DNA of 43,684 nucleotides from an uncultured bacterium (lineage in GTDB: Bacteria > Verrucomicrobiota > Kiritimatiellia > RFP12 > UBA1067), in contig CADCCW010000014.1 of NCBI GenBank assembly GCA_902800055.1, positions 1 through 43,684 of the forward strand, read 5' to 3'. Under the pieces are notes generated by a model that did not search any database, was not told the origin of the DNA, and was given only the letters and a program-made list of their open reading frames with translations. The position numbers and the translations under genes are program-made. Of this stretch, positions 36,603 through 43,684 are shown piece after piece (within the stretch, counting starts at the first letter, position 1; every line of letters starts with the position of its first letter).

Positions 36603-37472
36603 ATGAAGATCAAAGAGATTCTCGCCGCCGGACGGCCGGCGGTCTCGTTCGAGGTGTTCCCGCCCAAGAAGGACGCGCCGTTCGCGCCAGTCAAGGAGGC
36701 GATCGAGCGCCTCGCCAAACAGCGACCGGCGTTCATGTCAGTCACCTACGGGGCATCCGGCAACGCGCAGGCCAACACCACCGCGATCGCCTCGCACGTG
36801 CAGTCTTGCGGCGTCACCGCCCTCGCCCACCTCACCTGCATCTCGGCGACGCGCGAGGGCATCGCGAAGGAGGCCGCGGCGCTCCGCAACGCCGGGATCG
36901 AGAACGTCCTCTGCCTGCGCGGCGACGCGCCGAAGGACGCCGCGCCGTCCGGCGACTTCCTCCACGCCGTCGACCTGGTGCGCGCGCTCGCGGGCTCCGG
37001 CTTCTGCCTCGGCGGCGCCTGCTACCCCGAATGCCACCCCGAGTGCGAGCACATCGAGGACGACATCCGCCGCCTGCGCGAGAAGGTCGAGGCCGGGCTC
37101 GACTTCGTGACCACCCAGATGTTCTTCGACAACAACATATTCTACCGCTACCTCTCGAAGCTCCGCGACCGCGGCGTCACCGTGCCGGTCATCGCCGGCA
37201 TCATGCCGGTCGCCAACGGCAGGCAGATCGCCCGCATCTGCCGGCTCTCCGGCACCTACCTCCCCAGCCGCTTCAAGGCGATCGTCGACCGGTTCGGCGA
37301 CACCCCCCGCGCCATGCTCGACGCCGGCGTCGCCTACGCCACCGAGCAGATCGTCGACCTCTTCGCGAACGGCATCAACGCCGTCCACGTCTACACCATG
37401 AACCGGCCCGAGGTCGCCGAGCGGATAATGGCCAACCTACGGGGAATCGTCGGCGGCGGCGAGGCGCAATGA
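36603..37472 (+). CDS. metF: Methylenetetrahydrofolate reductase MetF
   Basis: Reduces 5,10-methylene-THF to 5-methyl-THF, the methyl donor for methionine synthase. The 289-residue flavoprotein has SFEVFPPK, the FMSVTYGASGN stretch, LAHLTCIS, NVLCLRGDAP, the FVTTQMFFDNNIFYRYL segment and GIMPV near the active site. TATAAT ends 6 nt before the ATG, so transcription should start exactly at the A of the start codon; no ribosome site is present. Its stop overlaps the start of the reactivation-domain gene (ATGA), and metH follows. Confidence 0.95.
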   Translation: MKIKEILAAGRPAVSFEVFPPKKDAPFAPVKEAIERLAKQRPAFMSVTYGASGNAQANTTAIASHVQSCGVTALAHLTCISATREGIAKEAAALRNAGIENVLCLRGDAPKDAAPSGDFLHAVDLVRALAGSGFCLGGACYPECHPECEHIEDDIRRLREKVEAGLDFVTTQMFFDNNIFYRYLSKLRDRGVTVPVIAGIMPVANGRQIARICRLSGTYLPSRFKAIVDRFGDTPRAMLDAGVAYATEQIVDLFANGINAVHVYTMNRPEVAERIMANLRGIVGGGEAQ

Positions 37473-38023
37473 CCGTCGCGCCAGCAGACGTCCTGCCCTA
37501 TTTGCGCATGGGCGGCGGCCGCGAGCCCGGCGCCGCCCTCGCCGCGCGCATCGCCGCGCTGACGGAGGAGGCTCTCGCGGCGGCGCGCCCGGCGCGGACC
37601 TGGCGGCGCATCGCGGTCCCGGGCGGCTGGCTGGAGACGTCGAAGGCGCTCTCCCTCCGCCTCGCCGGCTGCCGCGACGCCTACCTCGCCTGCGGCACCC
37701 TCGGCGCGCCCTTCGACGCCTGGCACCGCCAGGTCTCGGTCAAGTCCGCCGCGGACGCGCTCGTCGTCCAGGCCATCGGCGCCGCGGCGATCGAGAAGGT
37801 GATGGACTCCATCGAGGACGACATCCGCGCCGAGCTCGCCCCCGGCGAGTCGCTCGTCGCGCGCTACTCGCCCGGCTACGCCGACTTCCCGCTCGCCGCC
37901 CAGCGCGAGCTGCTCGCGCTTCTCGACGCCCCGCGCAAGGTCGGCGTCTCGCTCACCGACTCGCTCCTAATGGTCCCCTCCAAGTCCGTCAGCGCCGTCA
38001 TCGGCGTAAGGAAAGGCAGATAG
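37469..38023 (+). CDS. Stand-alone MetH reactivation (AdoMet-binding) domain protein
   Basis: A 184-residue protein matching the C-terminal activation domain of cobalamin-dependent methionine synthase, which binds SAM and helps remethylate oxidised cob(II)alamin. The core motif is RYSPGYADFPLAAQRELLALLD, followed by VGVSLTDSLLMVPSKSVSAVIG. It is translationally coupled to metF (ATGA) and lies 5 nt before metH, which lacks this domain. A similar split arrangement is known in Thermotoga maritima. Confidence 0.9.
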   Translation: MTVAPADVLPYLRMGGGREPGAALAARIAALTEEALAAARPARTWRRIAVPGGWLETSKALSLRLAGCRDAYLACGTLGAPFDAWHRQVSVKSAADALVVQAIGAAAIEKVMDSIEDDIRAELAPGESLVARYSPGYADFPLAAQRELLALLDAPRKVGVSLTDSLLMVPSKSVSAVIGVRKGR

Positions 38024-38028
38024 GCACA

Positions 38029-40464
38029 ATGAACAACGACATTTTCGGCAAGAACGGCATACTGTTCCTCGACGGGGCGATGGGGACGCAGCTCCAGGCG
38101 AGGGGACTGAAGCCGGGCGAGGTGCCCGAGCTCTGGAACCTCACGCGGCCGGACGATGTGCGCGCCGTCCACGAAGCATATTTCGCCGCCGGCGCGGACA
38201 TCGTCTACGCCAACACCTTCGGCGCCAACGCCGCCAAGTACCACGGCGATGCGCCGCTCGCCGCCGTGGTATCCGCCGCGGTCGCCGTCGCCAAGGAGGC
38301 CGCCGCGCGCGCCGGCGGACGGCGATTTGTCGCGCTCGACGTCGGTCCCACCGGACGGCTCCTCAAGCCCGCCGGCGACTTCGAGTTCGACGCCGCCTAC
38401 GACGCCTTCGCCGAGCAGGTGCGCCTCGGCGCGGCGGCTGGCGCGGACCTCGTGGCCGTCGAAACGATGGGCGACCTCTACGAGCTCAAGGCCGCTGTCC
38501 TCGCCGCCAAGGAGAACTCAAATCTCCCCGTCCTCGCCACCGTCGCGCTCGGCGAGGACGGCAAGCTCCTAACCGGCGCGGACGTCGACTGCGTCGCCGC
38601 GCTCCTCGAAGGCCTCCACGCCGACGCAATCGGCCTCAACTGCGGCTTCGGTCCCGACCGCATGCTCGCGTTCGTGAAGCGCCTCGCCGCCCGCACCTCG
38701 CTCCCGATCGTCGTCAAGCCCAACGCCGGGCTCCCCAAGGTCGTCGACGGACGCACCGTCTTCACCGTCGGGCCGGAGGAGTTCGCGCGCGACGTCGCCG
38801 CGCTCGTCGAGGCCGGCGCCTCGGTGGTCGGCGGCTGCTGCGGCACCACGCCGGCGCACATCGCGGCAGTTCACGCGCTTTTGCAAGGAAAGACCTGCTC
38901 CCGGCAGCCAACGCCGCCGTTCACCGTCGTCTGCTCCGGCTCGCGCGCCGTCGAGATCCCCTTCGACGACACCATCGTCATCGGCGAGCGCATCAACCCC
39001 ACCGGCAAAAAGAAGCTCAGGGCCGCGCTGACCGAGGGCGACGTCGCCTACGTCCTCCGCGAGGCGGTGTCGCAGGTCGAGGCCGGCGCGCACGTCCTCG
39101 ACGTCAACGTCGGCGTCCCCGGGCTGGACGAGCCGGCCGTGCTCGACGCGACGGTCCAGGCCGTGCAGAGCGTCACCGACCTGCCGCTCCAGATCGACAC
39201 CTCCGACCCCGCGGCGCTCGAGCGCGCGCTCCGCCACTACAACGGCAAGGCGCTGGTGAACTCCGTGAACGGCAAGGACGAGTCGATGGCGACGGTGCTG
39301 CCGCTCGTCGCGAAGTACGGCGGCGCCGTGGTGGCGCTGACGCTCGACGAGGACGGCATCCCGCCCACTGCGGACGGCCGCGTCGCCATCGCGAAGAAGA
39401 TCGTCGCCCGCGGCGCGGAATACGGGCTCAAGCCCTCCGACTTCGTCGTCGACGTCCTCTGCCTCGCCGTCAGCGCCGACTCCTCGAGCGCCAACGTGAT
39501 CCTCGAGGCGATGCGCCGCGTCAGGTCGGAGCTCGGCTGCCGCACCTGCCTCGGCGTCTCCAACATCTCCTTCGGCCTTCCCGCGCGGCCGCTCCTCAAC
39601 GCGGCATTCTACACCATGGCGCTCGCGAACGGACTCTCCGCCGGCATCGTCAACCCGCTCGCCGCCGACATGATGACCGCCTACCGCGCCTACCGCGCCC
39701 TCGCGGGCAAGGACCCGGCCTGCGGCGAGTGGGTGGAGAAGTACCGGGACTGGACGCCTGGCACTGCCGCCGAAAGCGCGTCGACGAAAACCGCCGCCGC
39801 CGGACAGAACGCCGTCGAGAGCCCCGGCGGGATCGCCGCCGAGAGCCCCGGCGGGATCGCCGCCGCCATCAGGCGCGGGCTCAAGTCCGACGCTGCCGCG
39901 GCGGCGAAGGCGGCGCTGGCGTCAGGCCGTGCGCCGCTCGACGTGATCGGCGACGGCATCGTGCCGGCGCTGGAGGAGGTCGGCAGGGGATTCGAGTCCG
40001 GCAAAGTGTTCCTGCCGCAGCTCCTGATGGCAGCGGAGGCGGCGGGCGCGGCGTTCGAGGTCGTGCGCGCGGCGATGCCGGCGGACGCCGCCGCAGCCAA
40101 GGGTCCGATCGTGGTCGCCACCGTCAAGGGCGACATCCACGACATCGGCAAGAACATCTGCCGCGCTCTCCTCGAGAACTACGGTTTCAAGGTGATCGAC
40201 CTCGGGCGCGACGTGGCGCCGGAGGCGGTCGTCGCCGCGGCGAAGCGCGAGGGCGCGCGGCTCGTCGGGCTCTCGGCGCTGATGACGACGACTGTCGGCG
40301 CGATGGAGGAGACGGTGAAGCTCGTCCACGCCGAGCTCCCAAACTGCCGCGTCGCGGTCGGCGGCGCGGTGCTCACCGCGGACTACGCCGCCAAGATCGG
40401 CGCCGACAGCTACTCAAAGGACGCAATGGGGCTGGTGCGCTACGCGGAGCAGATCTTCGCGTAG
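38029..40464 (+). CDS. metH: Cobalamin-dependent methionine synthase MetH, without the activation domain
   Basis: Transfers the methyl group of methyl-THF through cobalamin to homocysteine. The 811-residue protein has the zinc homocysteine domain (about 1-290; LDGAMGTQLQ, NCGFGPD, GGCCGTTPAHI), the pterin domain (about 310-580; GERINPTGKKKL, DVNVGVPGLDE), the cap helices (about 620-690) and the B12-binding domain with the lower-ligand motif DIHDIGKNI and LSALMTTTVGAM. The C-terminal reactivation domain is supplied by the previous gene. A 24-bp perfect tandem duplication (ESPGGIAA twice) lies in the linker before the cap. AGGAAAGGCAG lies upstream of the ATG. Confidence 0.95.
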   Translation: MNNDIFGKNGILFLDGAMGTQLQARGLKPGEVPELWNLTRPDDVRAVHEAYFAAGADIVYANTFGANAAKYHGDAPLAAVVSAAVAVAKEAAARAGGRRFVALDVGPTGRLLKPAGDFEFDAAYDAFAEQVRLGAAAGADLVAVETMGDLYELKAAVLAAKENSNLPVLATVALGEDGKLLTGADVDCVAALLEGLHADAIGLNCGFGPDRMLAFVKRLAARTSLPIVVKPNAGLPKVVDGRTVFTVGPEEFARDVAALVEAGASVVGGCCGTTPAHIAAVHALLQGKTCSRQPTPPFTVVCSGSRAVEIPFDDTIVIGERINPTGKKKLRAALTEGDVAYVLREAVSQVEAGAHVLDVNVGVPGLDEPAVLDATVQAVQSVTDLPLQIDTSDPAALERALRHYNGKALVNSVNGKDESMATVLPLVAKYGGAVVALTLDEDGIPPTADGRVAIAKKIVARGAEYGLKPSDFVVDVLCLAVSADSSSANVILEAMRRVRSELGCRTCLGVSNISFGLPARPLLNAAFYTMALANGLSAGIVNPLAADMMTAYRAYRALAGKDPACGEWVEKYRDWTPGTAAESASTKTAAAGQNAVESPGGIAAESPGGIAAAIRRGLKSDAAAAAKAALASGRAPLDVIGDGIVPALEEVGRGFESGKVFLPQLLMAAEAAGAAFEVVRAAMPADAAAAKGPIVVATVKGDIHDIGKNICRALLENYGFKVIDLGRDVAPEAVVAAAKREGARLVGLSALMTTTVGAMEETVKLVHAELPNCRVAVGGAVLTADYAAKIGADSYSKDAMGLVRYAEQIFA
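39817..39864. repeat. Perfect 24-bp tandem duplication inside metH
   Basis: Two identical 24-bp copies back to back (39817-39840 and 39841-39864), encoding ESPGGIAA twice in the interdomain linker. The length is a multiple of 3, so the frame is kept. Confidence 0.9.
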
Positions 40465-40478
40465 CGCACCTGGGCTTA

Positions 40479-40491
40479 AGCCGCCTCGGCT
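40479..40491. terminator. Weak hairpin between convergent metH and pgk
   Basis: AGCCG-CCT-CGGCT forms a 5-bp GC-rich stem in the 34-bp gap between the convergent metH and pgk stop codons. No T-run follows on either strand, so it is at best a weak bidirectional terminator. Confidence 0.35.
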
Positions 40492-40498
40492 GAGAATC

Positions 40499-41815
40499 TT
40501 ACTTCTTCGCCGTGAGCGCGGCGACGCCGGGGAGCGTCTTGCCCTCGAGGAACTCGAGCGACGCGCCGCCGCCGGTGGAGACGTGGCTCATCTCGGCCGC
40601 CTTGCCGGACTTCTTGACGGCGCTAACCGAGTCGCCGCCGCCGATGATGGAGACGCCGCCGGCAGCCTTGACGGTGGCGACCGCGTCGCACACGCCGTAG
40701 GTGCCCTTGGAGAGCGGCGCGAACTCGAAGCAGCCCATCGGGCCGTTCCAGACCACCGTCTTCGCGTCCCTGAGCGCGTCGGCGAAGAGCGCAACCGACT
40801 TCGGGCCGATGTCGAGACCCATCCAGCCGTCGGGGATGTCGCCCTCGACCGTCTTCATCTCGATGTCGGAGGCGTCCTTGGTCTCCGGGAACTTGTTCGC
40901 GATCACGTTGTCGACCGGGAGGAGGATCTTGATCCCCTTCGCCGCGGCCGCCGCGAGCATCTCCTTGCAGTAGGCGACCTGGTCGTCCTCGCAGAGCGAG
41001 TTGCCGATCTTGATGCCCTGGGCCTTCTTGAAGGTGTAGGCCATGCCGCCGCCGATGATGAGCGTGTCGACCTTGTCGAGGAGCGCCTTGACGACCGCGA
41101 GCTTGTCAGACACCTTCGCGCCGCCGAGGATCGCCACGAACGGGCGGACCGGCTTCTCGACCGCGTCGCCGAGGAACTGGATCTCCTTCTCGAGCAGGAA
41201 GCCGCTGACCGCGGGCTGGATGTAGTCGGCGATGACGGCGGTGGAGGCGTGGGCGCGGTGGGCGGTGCCGAACGCGTCGTTGCAGTAGATGTCGCCGTAG
41301 GAGGCGAGCTTCTTCGACATCTCGACGCGCTGCGCCTTGAGCTCCGCCTTCTTCGCGGCGAACTCCTCGTCGCTCAGGTGGATGCCCTTCTTCTCGTCGT
41401 CCTTCTTAACCTTGCCGTCCTCGGCCTTGTAGAAGCGGGTGTTCTCGAGGAGCGCGACCTCGCCGGGCTTGAGCGCCTTGACGACGTCATCGGCCGCCAT
41501 GCAGTCCGGGACGAACTTCACCTCGATCCCGAGCTTCGCCGAGAGCGCCTCGGCGACCGGCTTCAGGGTGAACGCCGCGTTGTCGGGGTTCGGCGCGGCG
41601 CCGAGCTTCACGCCCTTCGGGCGGCCGAGGTGGCTCATGAGGACGAGCGAGCCGCCCTGCTCCAGCACGTACTTGATCGACGGCAGCGCCGCCACGATGC
41701 GGGTGTCGTCGGTGATCTTGCCGCTGCCGTCCTTGGCCATCGGCACGTTGAAGTCCACGCGCATCACGACGCGCTTGCCCTTGAGGTCCACGTCGCGGAG
41801 TGTCATCTTGTCCAT
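40499..41815 (-). CDS. pgk: Phosphoglycerate kinase
   Basis: Makes ATP from 1,3-bisphosphoglycerate in glycolysis. At 438 residues it is longer than the usual 390-415. Motifs: [58 protein letters not shown], and the nucleotide-binding [11 protein letters not shown] near the end. The extra length is a Lys-rich helical insert (about 131-160, [23 protein letters not shown]) after [17 protein letters not shown] precedes the ATG. No promoter is apparent, so it may be read from the rpsT promoter through the hairpin at 41856-41892. Confidence 0.96.
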   Translation of the reverse strand: MDKMTLRDVDLKGKRVVMRVDFNVPMAKDGSGKITDDTRIVAALPSIKYVLEQGGSLVLMSHLGRPKGVKLGAAPNPDNAAFTLKPVAEALSAKLGIEVKFVPDCMAADDVVKALKPGEVALLENTRFYKAEDGKVKKDDEKKGIHLSDEEFAAKKAELKAQRVEMSKKLASYGDIYCNDAFGTAHRAHASTAVIADYIQPAVSGFLLEKEIQFLGDAVEKPVRPFVAILGGAKVSDKLAVVKALLDKVDTLIIGGGMAYTFKKAQGIKIGNSLCEDDQVAYCKEMLAAAAAKGIKILLPVDNVIANKFPETKDASDIEMKTVEGDIPDGWMGLDIGPKSVALFADALRDAKTVVWNGPMGCFEFAPLSKGTYGVCDAVATVKAAGGVSIIGGGDSVSAVKKSGKAAEMSHVSTGGGASLEFLEGKTLPGVAALTAKK

Positions 41816-41855
41816 TTTCTTTCCTTCCTTTCTTTTCTTTGCTTCGTTGAAAGCG

Positions 41856-41892
41856 AAAAGGACACCAGAATGGACTGCATTCCGATGTCCTT
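41856..41892 (-). terminator. Terminator or attenuator hairpin between rpsT and pgk
   Basis: Minus strand: AAGGACA ... GAATG-CAGTC-CATTC ... TGTCCTT, followed by TTCGC, giving an outer 7-bp and an inner 5-bp stem with UUUU at its base. It fits a rho-independent terminator after rpsT. Because pgk has no own visible promoter, partial read-through is likely. Confidence 0.55.
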
Positions 41893-41921
41893 CAACATCA
41901 CATTCCCGTTCTCTCCGTAGT

Positions 41922-42209
41922 TTACTTCGCCTCGGCCTTAGCCATCTTGTTGAGTTTCAGCTGGGCGCGGGATTTCTTGCGGTCGGCGGTGTTCTTGGCG
42001 ATGATGCCCTTCTTGACCGCCTTGTCGAGTCCGGAGACGAACTCCTTGAACTTCTTCTCGGCCGTTGCGCGGTCGCTCGCGTCGGCGGCCTTGAACAGCT
42101 TCTTGTGCGCGTCGTGGAGCTTGGCCTTGCAGACGGAGTTGCGCTTGCGGGCCTTCTCGTTCTGGCGATCGCGTTTCCTGGCGGCTCGGCCGCCCTTGAT
42201 GTTTGCCAT
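41922..42209 (-). CDS. rpsT: 30S ribosomal protein S20
   Basis: Binds 16S rRNA early in 30S assembly. The 95-residue, strongly basic, all-helical protein begins [24 protein letters not shown] and has the family pattern [27 protein letters not shown]. An AAGGAC ribosome site lies 9 nt before the ATG. Its promoter is of the TATACT class seen for 16S and tRNA-Leu, consistent with co-regulation of translation genes. Confidence 0.95.
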   Translation of the reverse strand: MANIKGGRAARKRDRQNEKARKRNSVCKAKLHDAHKKLFKAADASDRATAEKKFKEFVSGLDKAVKKGIIAKNTADRKKSRAQLKLNKMAKAEAK

Positions 42210-42245
42210 TTTCTATTTGTCCTTTTTTGGGAATGTTCGGCGCGT

Positions 42246-42275
42246 AGTATATCAAATATCTCCTCCGAAAATCAA
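42246..42275 (-). promoter_or_regulatory. Promoter of rpsT
   Basis: Minus strand: -35 TTGATT (42270-42275), 18-bp spacer, extended -10 TGATATACT with hexamer at 42246-42251. The 18-bp spacing, TATACT and the following ACGCG parallel the rRNA and tRNA-Leu promoters. Confidence 0.75.
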
Positions 42276-42276
42276 G

Positions 42277-42300
42277 TCATTGCCGATTGCAATGATTTTT
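42277..42300. terminator. Hairpin upstream of the rpsT promoter
   Basis: TCATTGC-CGATT-GCAATGA (7-bp stem) followed by TTTTT on the plus strand; on the minus strand it would follow the sulfatase-like gene but has only a weak T-run (TTGATTTT). It may terminate that transcript before rpsT. A 15-bp palindrome ACATGAATTTCATGT (42302-42316) lies beside it. The remaining ~85 bp to the sulfatase-like stop hold nothing I recognise. Confidence 0.4.
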
Positions 42301-42402
42301 GACATGAATTTCATGTTCTCTTGCACATTCCTGACACGAATCCGGTGGGCTGGGTCATCGTCGCCGACGGCATATTGCCGTACGCGCCCATGAGCCCTTG
42401 CA

Positions 42403-43684
42403 TCAATAATCCCTCGTATAGACGATGCCGCCGTCCGGTCCGACCACGATGTCGTGGTAGCGGTCGTCGGCGTCCTGGTATCTGAAGAGCCGGTCCTCCT
42501 CGCGAAGCGCCGCCTCGGCGTCCGCGGCGCTCGGGCTGGCTGTCGCCGCGGACCTCATGAACGCGGCGATTCTGGAGTACCCGGTCGGCGTGCCGCAGTA
42601 CGCGAGCGGACCGGACGCGCCCTCGGGCTTCACCCACAGTATCGCCGACTCGGACGGATGGTGGGGAGGGGCGTGCGGCGCAATGCCTACGCCGTGGTCC
42701 GCGACGACGACGACGAGGGACTTGTCGTACACACCCTTCTCGCGCAGGGCGTCCATCAGCCGGGCAAGGTTGTAAAGCGGATTCCGCACCAGGTCAGGAA
42801 GCGACTTGCTGCCCCAGCCGACCGTGCCGAGACGGCGTCCGTCGCGGTCGAAGACGAGCGGCGGGTGGGCGCCGCGGGTGTGGAACACCCCGAGCACGGT
42901 CTTCGCCGACGTGAACCCGGCGGCGGCAAGGCGCGGATACATCGCGTGCTCGTACCAGAAGTTCGACTCGTCCTGTCCGAACATCGGGTCGTGCCGGATC
43001 TTCGCGTAGAGGAACGGGGCCTTCGCCAGGTACGGCGCGATCCGGAACACCGTGACGTCGAAGAGGCTCAGGTACGGCACCTCCTTCGAGCGCCTGAGCA
43101 GCGCGGCCCATCCGTGCTTCTGGCGCCCCGTGACCTTCGCGCGCTTCTCCACCTTCGCGTTGGTGTAGCCGTAGGGAAGGAAGTCCGGCGCGAACGACAC
43201 CTCCGCCCCGGACTCCACGTAAGGCATGAGGAACGAATCCGCGCCGTATATCGACATCGGATACTCCGCCTTCGAGGAGGAGAGCGGATCGAAGTACCTG
43301 CCCGTCATGAGCCCCGGCAGTCCGCGCTTGGTGCAGTCGTGCATCCCGACATTGTTCGTGAACGCCACGAATCCGGGGAACTTCGCGGCGAGGTCGGGCG
43401 AGGATTTCACGATGTCGGTCGAGACGCTGCCCGGCATCGAGTCCTGGATGAACACGAGCACGTTGCGCTCGCGCGAAAGCCGGAAGTTCTCCACCACGTC
43501 CAGCTGCCACTCGAAGCCGCTCGAAATTCCGCCGCCCGGCGAGGCGGCCGGCGAGGCGCCGCCGTCGCGTTTGACGTCGAACAGGGAGGCGAGCGCAAGC
43601 GCCGCGAGCGCCGCCGCCGCGATGTGCGCGCGGCCCGGCAGCCACCGCGCCGCCGCGAGCCCGCCGGACAGGAGCACGGCCCAG
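42403..43684 (-). CDS. Sulfatase/alkaline-phosphatase superfamily membrane enzyme (partial)
   Basis: At least 424 residues; the reading frame reaches the right edge, so the N-terminus is probably outside. The visible start is a hydrophobic segment, as expected for the end of a membrane domain. Superfamily motifs: NVLVFIQDSMPG (metal Asp), the candidate nucleophile Thr in HDCTKRGLPGLMTGRYF, GVFHTRGAHPP, and VVVVADHGVG (metal Asp-His). The pattern resembles LtaS or phosphoethanolamine-transferase-type enzymes acting on lipid or envelope glycans rather than true sulfatases, because a Thr rather than Cys/Ser formylglycine site is seen. The acceptor is unknown. Confidence 0.8.
   Translation of the reverse strand, partial: WAVLLSGGLAAARWLPGRAHIAAAALAALALASLFDVKRDGGASPAASPGGGISSGFEWQLDVVENFRLSRERNVLVFIQDSMPGSVSTDIVKSSPDLAAKFPGFVAFTNNVGMHDCTKRGLPGLMTGRYFDPLSSSKAEYPMSIYGADSFLMPYVESGAEVSFAPDFLPYGYTNAKVEKRAKVTGRQKHGWAALLRRSKEVPYLSLFDVTVFRIAPYLAKAPFLYAKIRHDPMFGQDESNFWYEHAMYPRLAAAGFTSAKTVLGVFHTRGAHPPLVFDRDGRRLGTVGWGSKSLPDLVRNPLYNLARLMDALREKGVYDKSLVVVVADHGVGIAPHAPPHHPSESAILWVKPEGASGPLAYCGTPTGYSRIAAFMRSAATASPSAADAEAALREEDRLFRYQDADDRYHDIVVGPDGGIVYTRDY

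Noticed and set aside
42302..42316. Palindrome ACATGAATTTCATGT as a repressor operator.
   Set aside because: It is a perfect 15-bp palindrome but lies upstream of the rpsT -35 with no regulator nearby and no second copy in the window; a role is not supportable.

Overview
The window is a GC-rich (clearly above 60% by eye) bacterial chromosome segment packed with housekeeping genes. The left edge carries the first ~84 nt of a 16S rRNA gene on the minus strand. Its 5' end (GATTCTGGCTCAG, then GAACGAACGCTGG and GGATTAGGCATGC) resembles the Planctomycetota-Verrucomicrobiota-Chlamydiota group. A 705-residue GreA with a long N-terminal extension, a type I recall from Chlamydia, points the same way. 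A gut-type Kiritimatiellota/Verrucomicrobiota member is my best inference; the species is not identified. I see no prophage, transposase, CRISPR array or toxin-antitoxin locus.

Layout. Minus strand, read right to left, in blocks: (a) a sulfatase-like membrane enzyme (partial), rpsT and pgk; (b) a B12-receptor-like TonB protein behind a cobalamin riboswitch; (c) an RND efflux pair; (d) a STAS protein with a membrane PP2C/kinase partner-switching regulator; (e) long greA, dksA-like, lspA, ruvA, a tandem esterase, alaS and rsmB; (f) dnaE, a lipoprotein glycosidase, thiD, a DUF167 gene and a histidine phosphatase; (g) tRNA-Leu, rsmI, a small membrane protein, fucU, pyrC and a mannonate dehydratase-like gene; (h) a secreted glycosidase-like protein, tgt, yajC, a LysM protein, rsmD and the rRNA operon. 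Plus-strand genes form two islands: an unknown secreted protein with cytidine deaminase (5450-6747), and a methionine unit, metF - MetH reactivation domain - metH (36603-40464), divergent from the B12 receptor.

Regulation stands out. Nearly every promoter I can recognise is an extended -10 (TGnTATAAT, or TGnTATACT for 16S, tRNA-Leu and rpsT). In several cases the start codon lies only 6-10 nt beyond the -10 hexamer, so the mRNA should be leaderless (metF, tgt, dnaE, the 9821 gene, perhaps the 5293 gene). Twice the -10 contains the stop codon of the preceding gene. Many neighbours overlap by ATGA or GTGA.

The most unusual structural feature is a heptanucleotide minisatellite (GGGAANN on the coding strand) inserted in frame in three unrelated conserved genes: dnaE (10 copies), alaS (11 copies) and the mannonate dehydratase-like gene (about 5 copies). 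The second theme is B12-dependent methionine synthesis: riboswitch, receptor, metF, and a MetH whose reactivation domain is a separate gene, all around one mirror-image promoter pair.
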